From: Apricaphanius iberus
Lineage: Eukaryota; Chordata; Actinopteri; Cyprinodontiformes; Aphaniidae
Length of the DNA stretch: 64,000 bases
Direction of reading: 5' to 3'
Assembly: GCA_028564705.1 (NCBI GenBank)
Contig: JAPXFQ010000127.1
Span: 1,736,001-1,800,000, forward strand
Shown here: positions 19,396-32,816 of the stretch, piece after piece
Numbering within the stretch: position 1 is the stretch's first letter
Layout of the letters: each line of letters starts with the position of its first letter
Program-made: the position numbers and the translations under genes
The notes under the pieces: model-generated
What the model saw: the letters and a program-made list of their open reading frames with translations, nothing else
What the model was told of the DNA's origin: nothing
The model's database searches: none

Positions 19396-21223
19396 TTTTT
19401 CAGATACTTTTGTTTTTCTGTTTATTGTGGAAGGATACCAAGAAATTTGTCCGCACCTGTATTTGTTCACCTAAACTGCTTCTAATAATTTCAGACTTAC
19501 AAAGACTTACATAGCTGAATGTCACTCTCCTTTTATCACCCACATTTTGATTTATCCTACCTGACTACAATACTGATGAGAGAGTGGATCCCACAGGAAC
19601 ACATAAAACAATTATCTCATATAAAGAAGTTGTTTTTAATACCTCATACAAAATCATTGTGTTCCCCGGATCAGAGCCACCACCCACAAGTTAGACTATG
19701 CAGGTGCCATAAATTATGTCTGGAAGCCTCCAATAATGTAAAGTGGGGGTGTAAAAGATTAAACTTTCAATTTTATGAGTACATCAAATATGCTAGCGCA
19801 AATACAACAAAGCAACTTTCACGAGTAAGGCTTTTAAAGCTGCTGCGTTTATAAACTATACACTGTACCTGAAAACCAACAAAGCATGTTTGAATGTATG
19901 GAGTTGATTCTTCACTTTTATATTTAAAAAAAGAAAATGGAAAGTTAAATATGTGTTAAAAAAAAGCAATGCATCCCCAAATCAAGTTTGCTGAAGTGGA
20001 AAGGAACATCATGATTGTATGAATGTTTGGCAGATATCATCATGGGGCCTTGTTTGTACTTGAAGCTAACAAGGCAATGATCCTAAATAAACATTCTATC
20101 GATCTGAACACCTATAGCGTTACTGATAGTCACCACTAATAGCAAGAGACAAGTACTTAATGAAAATATAATCATCTGTGGCTTGATGAAATGTTGTAGA
20201 TGATAAATAGTTCCTCAAAGGCTAGAAGTTTAAATAAAGATCACTTCCAGAGAGTTAAGAGTAAATATTGTGTCGTTAAATTTAGAATTTCTCTGTTAAC
20301 ACCCAAGGACTTAAATATACAATTAGTACGTTTTTGCAGCATGAGTTTTGCTACATTGCTTTTTTGGATGAAAGCTCCCTGTCACACTGGACTAAGATCA
20401 CAGCATGGTGTTGAAAATCATTCAAAACCTGGATGGTCTACATGGGTTGCACAAGAACACTGCACCATTATGTATAAGTGAGAGCTCCCTGGTTGTTTTA
20501 AGCATGCACAAAACCTTTGGGGTGAGGAAATGGTGACAGGTTATCTATAACCCTTAGCATACACATATATTTTACAAAAAAATTGTAAAAGGAGTGGCTG
20601 TCTTGGCCACCCAATCCTACCCACACACAGGCTGCAGAATTAATGCGATGATTTGAACAAAGTTCCTATCAAAGTTCTAACTCTACATAACAAAGCAGAA
20701 ACAAACAATACTTACTATCCAAAAAAACAACAAACAAAAAAAAACCCATATCAATATAAAAATTGTATACACCCGTTTATGCTTGCATGGGGTGTTGGTG
20801 ATGATGCTTATTTGGGTCTTTGGGCAAGAAGTTTACCTAAGACAGGTTACCAGTCTAATATCTGGCAACCAAGAGACAAAAAGGGTAAATAATCATGCAT
20901 ACACCTAAAAAAAACTTGCTGGGTGAACATCATAACATTATGTAAATCATTTCCATTCAACTGATTTGGGGGGGGGGGGGGTTAGCAATAATGAATTTTG
21001 CTGAGTGAACTAAATTTAAACCTGTTAGATCAATCTAAAACATTTGAGTTGCTATAAGCCTCAAAATTAACAGCAGGGCATGGGAATTGAACTCAGAAAA
21101 GGGCCCCTGAAAAAAAGTGACAGAATTGTATTACTGAAATCATTATAATCATTTCTAGTTAACACTGGAAATGAAGTCATACTTTATATGTTATTACATA
21201 CACATTTTCTGAGTTATTGTGTA
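19396..21223. repeat. Intergenic DNA with a 14-base G run
   Basis: No gene is recognised. An uninterrupted run of 14 guanines lies at 20968-20981, and A-rich tracts occur near 20720-20745. The frames at 19519-19854, 20200-20481 and 20653-20892 have no domain signature. Confidence 0.5.
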
Positions 21224-21300
21224 GCAAAGTGGTTAGTGCAGGTGCTCAGAAAACTGAAGCCCTTTTTTGAATTCAAGTCCCATCCCCTGCTGTTTATTTT
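21224..21300 (+). repeat. tRNA-like SINE fragment
   Basis: 'tagcaaagtggttagtgcag' resembles a pol III A box, and 'gaattcaagtccc' resembles a degenerate B box, 35-40 bases later. The spacing is tRNA-like, but the stem partners are absent. This fits a SINE or SINE-like repeat rather than a tRNA gene. Confidence 0.45.
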
Positions 21301-24300
21301 TGAGCCTTATACCAACCCAAATGTATTCAGTTTTTTTTTTTTTTAGCGTAAGGGCAATGTAGAGACCACGTAATATAACATACATGCTTTTATACAGAGG
21401 GACAAAGCTCATAGAGATATGTTCAATTTAAAGAGATAACATGCAAATCTCAGTGCCTCAGTGTAATCAGCTCGGAGTGATCAGTTAATTTTTTTTGTTG
21501 CGTGATTACTTCTGAATATACTCACTGAAATATTCTCACTGAATATGAGAGTGCTGTATCAAGATTATTGTGGAAAGTCCTACGCTCAGAGATGCATGGC
21601 AAGCTATACAAAATAATCCCTTAACACGCATTCTTTCTTGCTTCTGATAAACAGATAAGTGTTTCCTCCTCCACAGTAAGGCTCAAAAGTTTGGTAGAGA
21701 AATTGAAAGCTCCGACGTTTACACGGCAGTTCTGCAGATTGTGGGAAAACATCATATTGCAGATGGGATTAACAACGCATTGAGATAGGATAGTGAGGTA
21801 AACAACAAGGAAAATCAAACGGGAACATTGCGACATTTTTAAGAACAAAAAGGTAACATACACTGACAGATGATTTATCTAAGCCATTCAAAAATAATAA
21901 TCTCCATGCATATGTTTGCCTGCTGAGCCTGTAAATCCCATTCTGGCTAAACTTGTCCTCAAACAGTATGTAGACTAGTTCTGTGATCGACAGAATTGCA
22001 AAGATCTTTGAAAACATTTGGAAAACTAAAGAACCAGACACAGACACAACATCTTGGCAAGGACTAGGGGCTGAGGAATCAACAAGACAAGGGAAGCCAT
22101 ATGAAATCCATATCCAGCATATTCTTCAAAATTCTTCTGGGATTTAGAGTTTAACCACATTGGTGGAGGAAAATTTGACACCTTGAAAGATGAATAAAGA
22201 TTTGTTATGTGATATGGAAGGAATGAGACAATAATGAGGGACGTGGTGAGTATCTGAGCTGATTTAACTTATGGGAAGTATTCCCACCACTTTCAGCTTC
22301 AAGGGTTCCCAGATGTTTTACTAATGAAACTTCACTTATCAGTTATTCATCACGAATATAGACCATGGAACTATAGAATATTAGTGTCAGTGTGTACATG
22401 TGTGGAAGAAGGAAATGGGGATCATACAAAGGTAACTTTAAGATTGTCCTGCAGAACTTGACTCTCGTACATGTATGTTTATTTTAAAAACAACAAAATG
22501 GTAATCTTGACGAGGGTCAGTTTTTAAGTACCGACATGTGCTGTTCATACAGTATTTACGACTCACAAGGTAATTAAAAAGCTGTATCTGAATAAATTAA
22601 ACAGACTTTAGGCCTGTCTCTTCAGAAAAGAAATTGAGTCCACTAGTTTATCATGTTTTCACCTGAACCATTCAATGAACACAAATAATATTCCTGAGGA
22701 AACTTTAAAGCCTAGATCTCACACATGTAGAAATAGTGAAATGGTTTATTATTTTAACGTCGGAGCTTTCCAATATCGTTTTTTTATATGCAATCTACAG
22801 AACAAAATGAATCTTTTTTCATATATTTTGGCTTTTTAAATAAAACATTTAAATACAAATGTTTATTCAGAAAGACATGTGTTGTTGTGTAACATGTAGA
22901 CAACACTTTGTGCTACAGTAAACATTTTCACAAGAAAGACAGGGAATACTTTTCTTTTTGACTTTTGATCTCCCTTCAGGAAACTTGACATTTTCTCTAT
23001 GACCCCAGTTTCCAATTAGCTCAGAGCACAAGGTCAGCTACTGCAGGGCAGACACTTGGCTGTCACGTTGGATTGATATTTTCTTTTTTCCGGTTGAATG
23101 TTTGTCTTCCCAAATCCCTTGGCACTCTGTTTTGAACTCCAGCACAGAGCATTAGGGCAAAGACAGGAAAGAATTTCATGAAAAATTAATGTAACTTGGA
23201 GACTTTAAAAAAGAAACTGACAGTGATTTAAGGCCTCCATATTCTGAAGTCTGTTTGAAGTAAATAAGTGAAAAGGACTTAATGATTTCATACATAATAA
23301 CCATATGAAATGTACCATAGTAGCTTTTTAATTATGATGTTCTTACATTTTTTCAGATGATGAAGATCCTACAGCATATCTACCAGATCTCCTAAGAAAT
23401 GTTCCGTATGAAATCAATGAAATGCCTTGGTCAGCATTAGCATAATAATATATAGATTTTAAAGCAGATCACAGGCTTTCCCGTTTTGGAGGGAAGTTAC
23501 CTGAAAGTAATAGTTTGTCAAATCTGATATGGAGAGACTCAGTAACACAGCAGGGTCTCACTTGTGAGAATAGCTTGTGGTTTAGTGTTGAATAATTTGG
23601 AATCGATAGTGGCAGGAAAATTACTGAATTGTTTTTTCCTTTAAGTTGGCTCTGAACTATGGCTCTCAGTCCCAGCATAACACATAATAATGAACGAATA
23701 ATGACGCACATTAGTTGTTTTAATTATCAGTCAATGAAAATACTTATACACATATAAATGTATTAAACAGAGGGATAAATACATTCAACTTGCTCATGTG
23801 TGGTAAACTTTGCACAGGTCTTTCTTGATGTATAATGCTGGATGTTCAATTTGGTCTGTAAGGAAATGTGCAAACACTTTTTTATACCAAAGCTTAGGAG
23901 TTGCAGGGGTGCAGGAGCGTGTCAAAGCCTTCAGCAGGGATATAATCATAATGTTGTCTATTCTTCTTGAACTGGCATCTCTTAAACATAGTAGAAAGAC
24001 TTCTGGTTACACACACTTCAAAACGTTTGTCTTCTGCATAAACAGAATTGGTACTGCTGATAGGTAAGTGCAGTATTGAGGACAGACACAAGGATAAGCA
24101 ATCATGTAGTTGCTCACATCTACAAGCAATTTTTAATCTGTAGTTATTGTAATATTCATGTATTTTGACTCTTGGAGGAATCCAGAACACATGGAGGAAT
24201 TGACCTAATAAGCAGTTTTTTCTTGTTTTTGTTTTGTTTTTGTTTTACTTTTTAGACCTCAGTGGAAGCTGTAACCTGCTATAGTGTAATACAAAATACA

Positions 24301-24427
24301 ATAGCAACTACTTTATCTTATGTTCCTTTACTTCACACTGGCGGGCTTCCAGAGCTTCTTCAAAACTATGAGCAACACTGTTTCACTTTGTGGAAAACAA
24401 AGAAGTAGAAAAGTCAGGTTCTTTTAG
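21301..24427. other. Intergenic DNA with no gene recognised
   Basis: No exon is recognised. The tract 22960-23180 is compositionally balanced and free of recognisable repeats, so it is a candidate conserved noncoding region. The frames at 21621-22047, 23469-23711 and 23810-24190 lack family features. Confidence 0.4.
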
Positions 24428-24605
24428 AAATGGTAAATTGCCTGTACTTCTATAGCACTTTATCTAGTCTAGAGGACCCCAAAGTGCTGCATTCTAGATT
24501 CAGTCATTCAACCATATACGCACAAATTCATGTACGGGTGAAATGAGACTGCCGACCACTGGTGCTAGTGGGCCCTCTGACCACCATCAGTAGGCAAAAT
24601 AAGTG
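24428..24605 (+). repeat. Common teleost dispersed repeat (cagtaggcaa type)
   Basis: The words 'atggtaaattgcctgtactt', 'ctatagcactttatctagtc', 'gaccccaaagtgctgc' and the ending 'ctgaccaccatcagtaggca' follow in order. This is the characteristic layout of an abundant teleost repeat. It does not encode protein. Confidence 0.6.
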
Positions 24606-24763
24606 CTAAATGATACACCCTCAAAAACCTAAAAACTTTTTATACAAATCTGAATTTATTAATCTTTAAACCGAGGTGTGACTCACATTGGGTGGTTATC
24701 TGTGTACCACCAATAAAGCCAATAATCATTTACATGAGAAATGGAGGAAGGAGAGAATGGGCC

Positions 24764-24863
24764 TGGGTGGGTGTGTGTGGTGTTTTTTTGTGTTTTTGTT
24801 GTGTTTTTGGTTTGTGTTGTTTTTTTTTTTGTTTTTTGTTTGGTTTTTTGGTGTGTTTTTTGG
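24764..24863 (+). repeat. 100-base tract of G and T only
   Basis: Every base from 24764 to 24863 is G or T on the plus strand (the complement is A/C only). It is an irregular mix of GTGTG, TTTTTG and TTTGG units rather than a simple repeat. A mostly purine stretch precedes it. Confidence 0.85.
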
Positions 24864-27800
24864 CCACACATCTTATTGATGTTATCAAATCTTATGTTAC
24901 TATTCAAAAACACTTGACACTGTTTTAAAAAAGATATGGTGAGGAACAGAGAAAAACAGTCAGGATGTATGGCAAACACATAAAAACATGTTGGTGTCTC
25001 TGGTATGTAGACGTGTCAGTTTAGGAGTCTGCTGGCCAGAGCATGCTTTTTTTTTTTTTTTCAAAGAATAGTCATTAGCACCGGATCCGTCTTTTCATTA
25101 CAGCAGAACTGAATTGTTTTTCTGACTTTGATTTCTTTTTTTCAACAACCTTTTTAATTCTTTAAAATCACATTGAACCATTTTTCCTGTTCTTTTTCAA
25201 CCTCCTGCTCTTTCCTTTTGTCATTAAACACCCCCCTGTCCAACACCAGGCCACTGTCCTGAGGCGCCATGCGCACTAAGTTCATGCTCCCAAAGGGAAA
25301 CATTAGAAGACTTGTAGCTATTCTAGTGTCAAATGACTTGTTGGCCATTACAACAGCTCAAAGTAATGATTTGTAAATGACCTGCTGATTGTGTGAGGGA
25401 GGGGCAGTCAAGGTTGTGAAGTGCGTTAACACCGCCAGTGACCCAGCAGAACATTAATCATAATTATGACAAAATTATTCAGCTTGAACAGCGGATGTTG
25501 AAAGTGACCAACACGCAGTGTGTAACAGCAGCATCATGTGGGTGTCTGTTTGCGAAAAGTTGGGGGGCTAATGGAGGGGCCTCTACGAGAGGTAAAATTG
25601 GCCCTCCTGCAGTCGCTCTACCTTTCATGTGCTAATATAACCATGGTTGTAAGCATCAACACCATCCATCTTTTCACAGATGTTTGGTCCACTGTGCGGC
25701 CTTTCTGTCACATATAAACACACCAGCTACAGTTGAAAATCTTACAAAGTGTTTTCAAACCCAAATGTGGAGTGTTGGGTGTGGATGACATACAAAGGGG
25801 TCACACACTCAAGGGGACTGTAGGAGGCCTCTTTTTGTGGGGCCCATAGAAGCTGAAACATTATCAACTTTAAGCTTCACCCAAATATCTCACACTGTGT
25901 TTCCCCTTCATCTCCATTTCTTTTAGGATTATCACCCACATCATCAATGTCAGATTTGTGAATGACGTATTGAATGTCACCAGTATGAGGCACTTCTCTC
26001 CATGTGACACTCAAAGAGAGGGAAAATTAAGACCATAAAGGATGTGACCAGCCATAAGGGAAAAAGGACAATCCTACTATTATCTAAAGATAAAGCCAAC
26101 AGACTGTACTGGTCTCATCTCAGAACTTTTTCTTTTCAACCATGAGTGACTATATAGAGACCCTTCTGTTGGCCTGGAATGTGAGTCAGTGCTGGAGCAT
26201 GCTGTCCATATGCGCCAGTCAGGGAGGTCCAATGGCTAATACCATCCACCAACATTGTTCCCCCTTTAGAAAATTTGATTTTGTAGAAACAAACTGAGCA
26301 AACATAATTCCCAGCAACAACACACCTGAAGGGCAGTTTGATGTAAATGATACCCCCAAAAATATTCGGGATTGCCTTTGTTCCAATAGGAAGTTAGTTT
26401 TGCTACTTTGAGCCGATTATAAATTGGACAAGGATTACTTAAAATAAGTTGGAGGTGGGCATTTTCATATGAGTATACGTAATGATTGCTCAAACAAAAG
26501 AAAGGTTTTCGGTCTATGACCATACAGATACAGAGTAAAATATTAAAATATGTTTGATTCCACAGAGTTGTTTAAGATTAAAGGTCTATTTACAGAAAAT
26601 TCAAAATTATAAATCACAAATGAACACAATCTAACTTTCCACATTTTTATAAGATTGATACATTATTTAAAAACACACCAAAAAAGCTTTTGACTCATTC
26701 TTCTCTAATAAACATCCCTACCTCCAGATATAAATCTTTTCCTTTTAGGGTAATTTTATTGCAATTCAGAAAAATTCAGCCTCTTTCCTTAGGGGATGAG
26801 CTCAAACGCTGTAACAGTAAATTCACACAAACTGAATAAAACAGAGTATCTGTACTCTGGAGTCAGGACACAGGGCTTATAGTATTCACTCTTAGCAAAG
26901 CATGAAACCAGACAGTGCCAACAGAATGAAAGAAAATTACAAAGATAGGATATATAAAAATGCTTTAGGAATGACAGCAACACAAACGGGCATACACAGC
27001 TCAAAGCTAGCGTGGTGTGATGTTAATGAACAATGAGCAATCAGTGGTTTAACAACTTACAAATAAGTTAATTAAACCATTTCACACTAGTCTAAACTGA
27101 TCTTTCAATACTTCCTAAAGAAACCCTACCCAGACAATAAACTAAGTCCCCTCTGCCAGTCCAAGGCAAATGATCGTGGAGAATTAAGATCGATCCAAAC
27201 GGTGGCAAAGTCCGTTTAGAAACAGCGGTGCACACAGCTGATTTTAAATGAAAGCTTTCAGATACAGGCGGCGACCTCAGTTGTTACTATCTTCACAGAG
27301 CTGTCTTGGTGTAGCTCAGGTGCAAGAAGATTTCCTGGCTCCACAGATAAGAAAGTCAGGTAGTTTGGTAAAATAATTTTAAATAATTGCGGAGTTTCAG
27401 TAAAGGGTCCTACCCTGGTCAGCAGGTTTCCTATGTGCACTTTCCTTTTATGAGCCCTGCCTGTCATCACTGACCAAAGACCAATGAGAATGAGCTGAGG
27501 ATGGTGCAAGAGGTTGCTGGGGGATGACGTCCAGTTTATTGAAAAATTAATTCCAACGTTCTTATAAGAGCACAAAAAAAGGGGAAAATGTTTGGGGCTG
27601 TAACTTGGCTTCCAACTACCAGAAGTAGCATTAACTTGAAGTTATTTATATAGAAAAACAACCTGTTGTTGTGAGAAAACTAACTATTGACTGACATAGT
27701 TTATGAGTTGTGTTACAAAGAATGCAGTTGGAATATCTATATGCACATTACTGTAGTACAGCTAAACATTGATGAGTAAAACAGAGATTTACTGTTTGTG

Positions 27801-28559
27801 AACAAAGTGAGACTAATGGCATGTCCACGTGTGGCTGGGTAGCTCACAAAGCAAGATATTTTGGCCTATTATCCATATGAAAACACTGATGTACAGAATC
27901 AAAAATGATTCTTTCTGAAAAGGTGAAGATCTGAGAAGTCTCTGTTTTACGTATTTGCTTGTGGACAGAAATAACCAGGGTTTTAGGTTTTGAAATGCTG
28001 TGACATCACATCTGCAACATGTGTTTCCGCTCAGCAACAGCATCAATGCCCTGAGAGATCTGTTGGCATTATTGGTTATCCAAGCACTTTATGCTTGCTT
28101 GTTTTTACAAGCTCAGTTACTGCTTCATGTAGAAGTTAGAAAGTCAAGCTCACATGAAAATAATTTATATAAACTATAGGTCTTAATATATACTTTGATT
28201 TAGGAAAAAGTGTACACTTATATAGGTTCTTTCTTTGCGGGACGAGGTCCTCTCAATTCTTTGTGTGATACAGTTATCAACAACACCGCAGGCAGGATTT
28301 GAACCAACAAGACTCAGCCAACGGGACAAAACAGCTGTCAACATCTATTGGAGTTATCATGACAAGACCTCCACATTGTCACACTTTAAAAAAATAAGTA
28401 CTGGAAATTTTCTGTTTTTGCACATGCAGAAGTTATTGCATAATTGTTTTTCTTGTAATGGACTTCAGACAAATATACAGTTATTATCTTGATAATAAAA
28501 ATATGAGCAAGGCATCATGTATGAGTGAGATAAATGACCAGATTCTGCCATGAAGCAAT
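24864..28559. other. Intergenic DNA with no gene recognised
   Basis: No supported exon. The AT-rich block at about 25445-25490 (homeodomain-like TAAT words) and the open antisense frame at 27258-27575 were examined, but no domain or splice structure supports a gene. Confidence 0.4.
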
Positions 28560-28749
28560 ACTGGAGATATATATGGCCTGCATATGCACATGTATACACC
28601 TCAATTTGGCCTATGTGGCATATGTACAGCATATATGCAGCATATGTGTTATAATATATGTGCATACATGCTGTTTATAGGGACCATATATGTACCTATG
28701 TACAGCATATATATGTGCATATAAACTGCATATAGGTGTCATATATGCC
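28560..28749. repeat. Degenerate CATATATG-type repeat block
   Basis: About 190 bases built from variants of 'gcatatatgc', 'catatgtaca' and 'tatatatgtgcatat', many of them self-complementary. There is no fixed period. It ends directly at a hAT-like element. Confidence 0.7.
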
Positions 28750-29156
28750 TAGGGAGGGGTAAAAATATAGACTCATCATTGAATTGCAATTATTTGTTTC
28801 TCAATTCAATATCGATTAATCAAATCCTATGAATTGATCCAGTTCACCAGCCAGTGGAGGTGCTGTGGGCAACACTCTTGTGAGAGTTTTCAGCGTTGTA
28901 CAACACATGTACAATATGGTACAGTTTGTCCTGCTTAATAAACCATGACAGGAAACCTGACGGGAAACATGCTGGGGTCAAATTTTTCTTAAACATTAGT
29001 ACTACTGCAAACACTATTTAAAAATATACTCAGGTATTTAATTACTTGTGTATTTACTTATTATTAAATCGATATCAAAGCTTATAAATCAATATAGAAT
29101 TGAATCGAAATTAAATCAAATTGTGAAACTCTTAACAATATTCTAATATATCCCTA
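28750..29156. mobile_element. hAT-like MITE with 'atcgat' arms
   Basis: The left arm contains 'tctcaattcaatatcgatta' and the right arm 'aatcgatatcaaagc' plus 'atagaattgaatcgaaatta', inverted relatives typical of a common vertebrate hAT MITE. The ends TAGGGA and TCCCTA are tentative. No clean target duplication is visible. Confidence 0.55.
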
Positions 29157-29608
29157 ATACAGCCCTAATATATCCTCATATAAATTATTTCCATGTGGGG
29201 GGTGTGGATGTTTTTTTTGTTTGTTTTTTAAATGAGATGGCAAGGACATTTGGTTGAAAAAGCCCTGACTATTTCTGTAAATGTCCTTACACAATCGGTA
29301 TATGGCAAGCTAATACATAGTAAATTTTTCATGGTGACTAACTTGGAGAAATGTGCTGGCAAATGCCTGTGTGCATGTAACTACTGAATAGAAGAGAAGC
29401 TGAAATTACATTGTCTGTCTGAATGATGGCAGAGTTTATTTATTCTGCTATTCATATTTTTTGTCACAAGTGGTCATTCATCACTTTTAATATCCTGGGT
29501 TCTTGTCTGGTTTGTCACATATCCAAATGACTGCTCTCATACAAGACATCTGTTGACGCCCTCCTCCTTTGAATAAATTGTCATTACCGTTTGACAACTT
29601 TTGGCTGA
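29157..29608. other. Intergenic DNA with no feature recognised
   Basis: AT-rich. There is a T-rich stretch near 29212-29230. No exon or named repeat is recognised. Confidence 0.4.
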
Positions 29609-29609
29609 T

Positions 29610-29669
<60 letters not shown>
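29609..29669 (+). repeat. (CTTT)n microsatellite
   Basis: About 15 near-perfect CTTT units. The open frames reported on both strands here are products of the repeat. Confidence 0.95.
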
Positions 29670-31049
29670 AAGAAACAAATTATTTTCAGCTATAAAAAAG
29701 GCTATAATCAGTCATGTTTTGCAGTTGACCCACACTCTGTCTAATAAAACAAGTGAATAATGTAATGCACGAGTCCTTGCAGGTTGGCAAGCGCAAAACC
29801 ATTTTCAAATGTCTGAATCCAGCAGACGTCCTTAATTCTTATTTATTGATGGATGAAATCTTAACCAACTGTAACTTTGGAGCAACAACCAAATTAAACA
29901 AAACCTTGCATCTCACAGCTGGCAGCTCCAGCTTCACCTCTGTTCTTTCACAAGCTGCCATCAAGCCCATGAGCCTGATGTGGAAACCACATGATGCACA
30001 CAAAATAAGTGGTTGGGGCAGCTTGTTATAAGGATCGTCCAGCTTAGACTCTTACTGCCAAATTCATTTCCATCCATCTGAACCTCACAGACAGACAAAC
30101 CGCTTCTCTGTTGCATTTTACCAGAAAACCACGTCAAAGAATCTAGAACAATGGCTTTGTAATATCCAGACCTAAACACATATTTTATCAGTCTGGTATT
30201 AAGCAATTGATGCAGAAAGTTTTATTTATTTGATAGCAGCTTAAAAAAGTAGAATAATTAACCAAATTCATTCTAGTCCAATTACAAAGGTATATAAATG
30301 CAGTTTATTGCAGGTTTCAATATCAACTTCTGGGAAGCTTACTGCTGAGCGAGTCAACTAAATACAATAAACATAGGAAATGGTAAAGATGAACTTGGCA
30401 TTAATTTATCCTGTAAGTGAACTGATTATACAAATACAATGGTGCAGTGCTTCATCAGACTTGAAGGTCAAACAATTTGGTAGTGAGACAAAATCTATGG
30501 TAAAAATAAATAACGAAAGGCATAAACAAAAACATAATGCAATGCACTTTATGACATCCAGCAGTGGCAAAAGATCTTGCACAGATACTAAGAAACAAGA
30601 AAAATGCTCTTCTGCAAAACGTATGAATTAGGAAATTATGATTATAAGCATATATATACATAGACACAGTTTTTACACTGATAACTTTTGCTTACATTCC
30701 TACCTAAGAAGGGTTCAAAACTTGATAGAGATTAAATTATTTTCTCTCTTGTTCACCCCATTTCAGGAATACATTTTAATACTCTTTTTCATGCTGGTTT
30801 CAGAAATGTAAAATAAATTTTGAATAGCTTCTAGGAAATGATCTGTGTTTGAGTGACCAGAAGGATGTTTCCCCAGGCCATATTGTGAGAGGTCTCCTCT
30901 CACACTGTCACAAGCATTTAAAATAAACAACTCTCTAGTTCTTTCACTTGTTTTGTCCAAAATGGTATATAGATGGATGGATGGATGTCTTTCCATTGAC
31001 AGGCAGGCAAGGAGAGAATTCTTCAGATAAGCAGCCAGTTGACCTGTGG
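29670..31049. other. Intergenic DNA with no gene recognised
   Basis: No exon is supported. A short GGAT run lies at 30973-30987. The open frame at 29753-30031 has no recognisable motif. Confidence 0.4.
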
Positions 31050-31575
31050 TTGCTCTGGGCTGCAAAAAGCCAGAGCTCAGGTGAGAGAATCTATTGACCC
31101 AACAAATATTAGTCGTGTCCTCAACAAATCTAGCCTTTAATTATGACAGGCAAAAAGAAAGCCAATACTGACAGAAAGCTACACGAAGTCTAGTGGCTTC
31201 AGAGTTAATGGGAAGATGGAAGGAATCTAAATACAGGCTAATATGGGAAGAAAAGTGTTAGGACCTGCAAAAGATTAGACTGAAGCTAAATCTACAAAGC
31301 ATTGTTAGAATGGCCCAGTCAAAGTCCAGACCTAAATTGATTAGGGACCTACGATGAGACTTGAAAATTGCTGTTCACAGGCTCTTTCGATCCAATCTGA
31401 TAGAGCTTGAGCCACTTTGCAAAGAAGACGGTGCAAAGCTGAGAGAGAAAATATTAAAGTGCTGGATGCAAGTCCATTTTCCCAAAACTAGGTCTAAAAC
31501 AAAAATCATTGTTCTGTTTTTTTTTTTATAAGAAGTTCAACATTTTTACAAATTGAGAAGGTTCTCCAGAGTGCT
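31050..31575 (+). mobile_element. Degenerate Tc1-like transposon fragment
   Basis: In order: 'gagctcaggtgagagaatct', 'attagtcgtgtcctcaacaa', 'aaaaagaaagcc', then 'gtcaaagtccagacctaaat', 'gacttgaaaattgctgttca' and 'aatctgatagagcttgagcc'. All correspond to a common teleost Tc1 transposase gene of the same family as 4280, 47440 and 52300. Segments between these blocks are deleted. Confidence 0.75.
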
Positions 31576-32507
31576 CAACAGGTTTTATCTCCCTTTTCAA
31601 CCATACAAAAGTGTATGATTCTAAACTATTTGGTTAATGTGAAAAGTAATTTTTCTGTCGGAACTGTAGCTGCGGCTCTGCTGTCTTTTATCAAGCAGTG
31701 AGAATCTGCATTCTCACTAAACGGTTTGTTTCTCTGTCTAAAACAAAGCAGCGAACAATATGATTCTTTCGGACACTTGCTGGCATTTCAATACCGTTCT
31801 AACAGAAATAACCCTTTCAAACATCATAGCGTTGCTTCCTGACATGACGCACACCCCCACTGCTAAAAGTGCCCCTCCTACCTTCAAAAGGGGCCTATAA
31901 TTTTCACAGTTGTGGACAAATCTCTCTGTTCTTCCTTAGCGGTAGGAGTTGAATTCAGTGTTGTGAAAAGCACTGCTTTCACATCTATTATTCACTCTCT
32001 TTTGAAGGTTGGCTCAGCTCACAGCTCATTTTTGCCGCCAATCCCCTGCTGAGTTTTTAAAACTTGCATGCAACCATCAAGATGTAATACAAAAAGATTT
32101 TTGTCAACATGTCAAGAATGAATTTTCATACAAAACGCACTGACACAAAAGTAAAAAAAGTTTTGTCAAAACACAGCTCATAACAATTGAATTGCAGCAG
32201 ACAGAAAATATTTTTATGAGTTTTATCAGTGACAGATCTTAGGGCAAAAGTTTGTCTTTCTCTTTGTTTCATGTCAACAACAAACATAGCTGTCCATTGA
32301 AGAAGAGTTTGTTTGAGGTTTCGAACAGGCAGGTCATTGCAAAAATCACAAGCTTTAAACAAGAGTAAGTTAAACTCTGAAATAAAACTAAGTTTATGTA
32401 AAATCACTCAAACTGGTTAAAAGTCACCAACATCCCTCAATTTTAGGGTTTTATTTCTTGCACATTAGGGATTTTGGGGTGTGCTTATTTTTTCAGAAGT
32501 TTTACAT
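31576..32507. other. Intergenic DNA with no gene recognised
   Basis: No supported exon or repeat. The minus-strand frame at 32126-32407 lacks domain features. Confidence 0.4.
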
Positions 32508-32816
32508 CTATGTTTGACAAATTACAGAATAACTTTTGTGGTATGCAGCTACGTAACACTGAAGTAAGGCGTAAACTAGAAAAGTAATCAGAGATCGCAG
32601 ACCTCCGCCGAGGCAGCTCAGTCCCCCAACTCCTCCTAAAGGAGGATCCAGATCATCCCTAAAATCTTTCCTGGTCCAACTGCAGGCATATCCTAAAAAT
32701 TTCGATAAAATCGTTTTATAACCGTTTGAGTTCTGTTGCCTACTAACAGACAGACAAACAAACTCTGGAAATAACATAACCTCCTTGGCGGTGGTAATAA
32801 TTTTCTCAACGATCAC
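32508..32816 (-). repeat. Dispersed repeat of the 'ggcggaggt' type, minus strand
   Basis: On the minus strand, 'accaccgccaaggaggttat' is followed by 'gtttgtttgtctgtctgtta' and ends with 'cggcggaggtctgcgatctc'. These are the start and end words of a widespread animal dispersed repeat. The 102-codon frame across it is repeat-derived, not a host gene. Confidence 0.6.

Noticed and set aside
21224..21300. Possible tRNA gene
   Set aside because: The A-box-like and B-box-like words are present, but no acceptor or anticodon stem closes. It fits a SINE fragment.
25440..25635. Open frame next to TAAT-rich sequence near 25445-25490
   Set aside because: No coding signature. The TAAT words are expected by chance in AT-rich DNA.
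28750..29156. 8-bp target duplication around the 'atcgat' MITE
   Set aside because: TATATGCC and ATACAGCC agree at only 3 of 8 positions, so I do not claim a duplication.
29487..29760. Lys-Glu-Arg and Phe-Leu-Ser repeat proteins on opposite strands
   Set aside because: They are translations of the CTTT microsatellite.
32508..32816. 102-codon minus-strand frame
   Set aside because: The nucleotide sequence is a widespread dispersed repeat, so the frame is a by-product.
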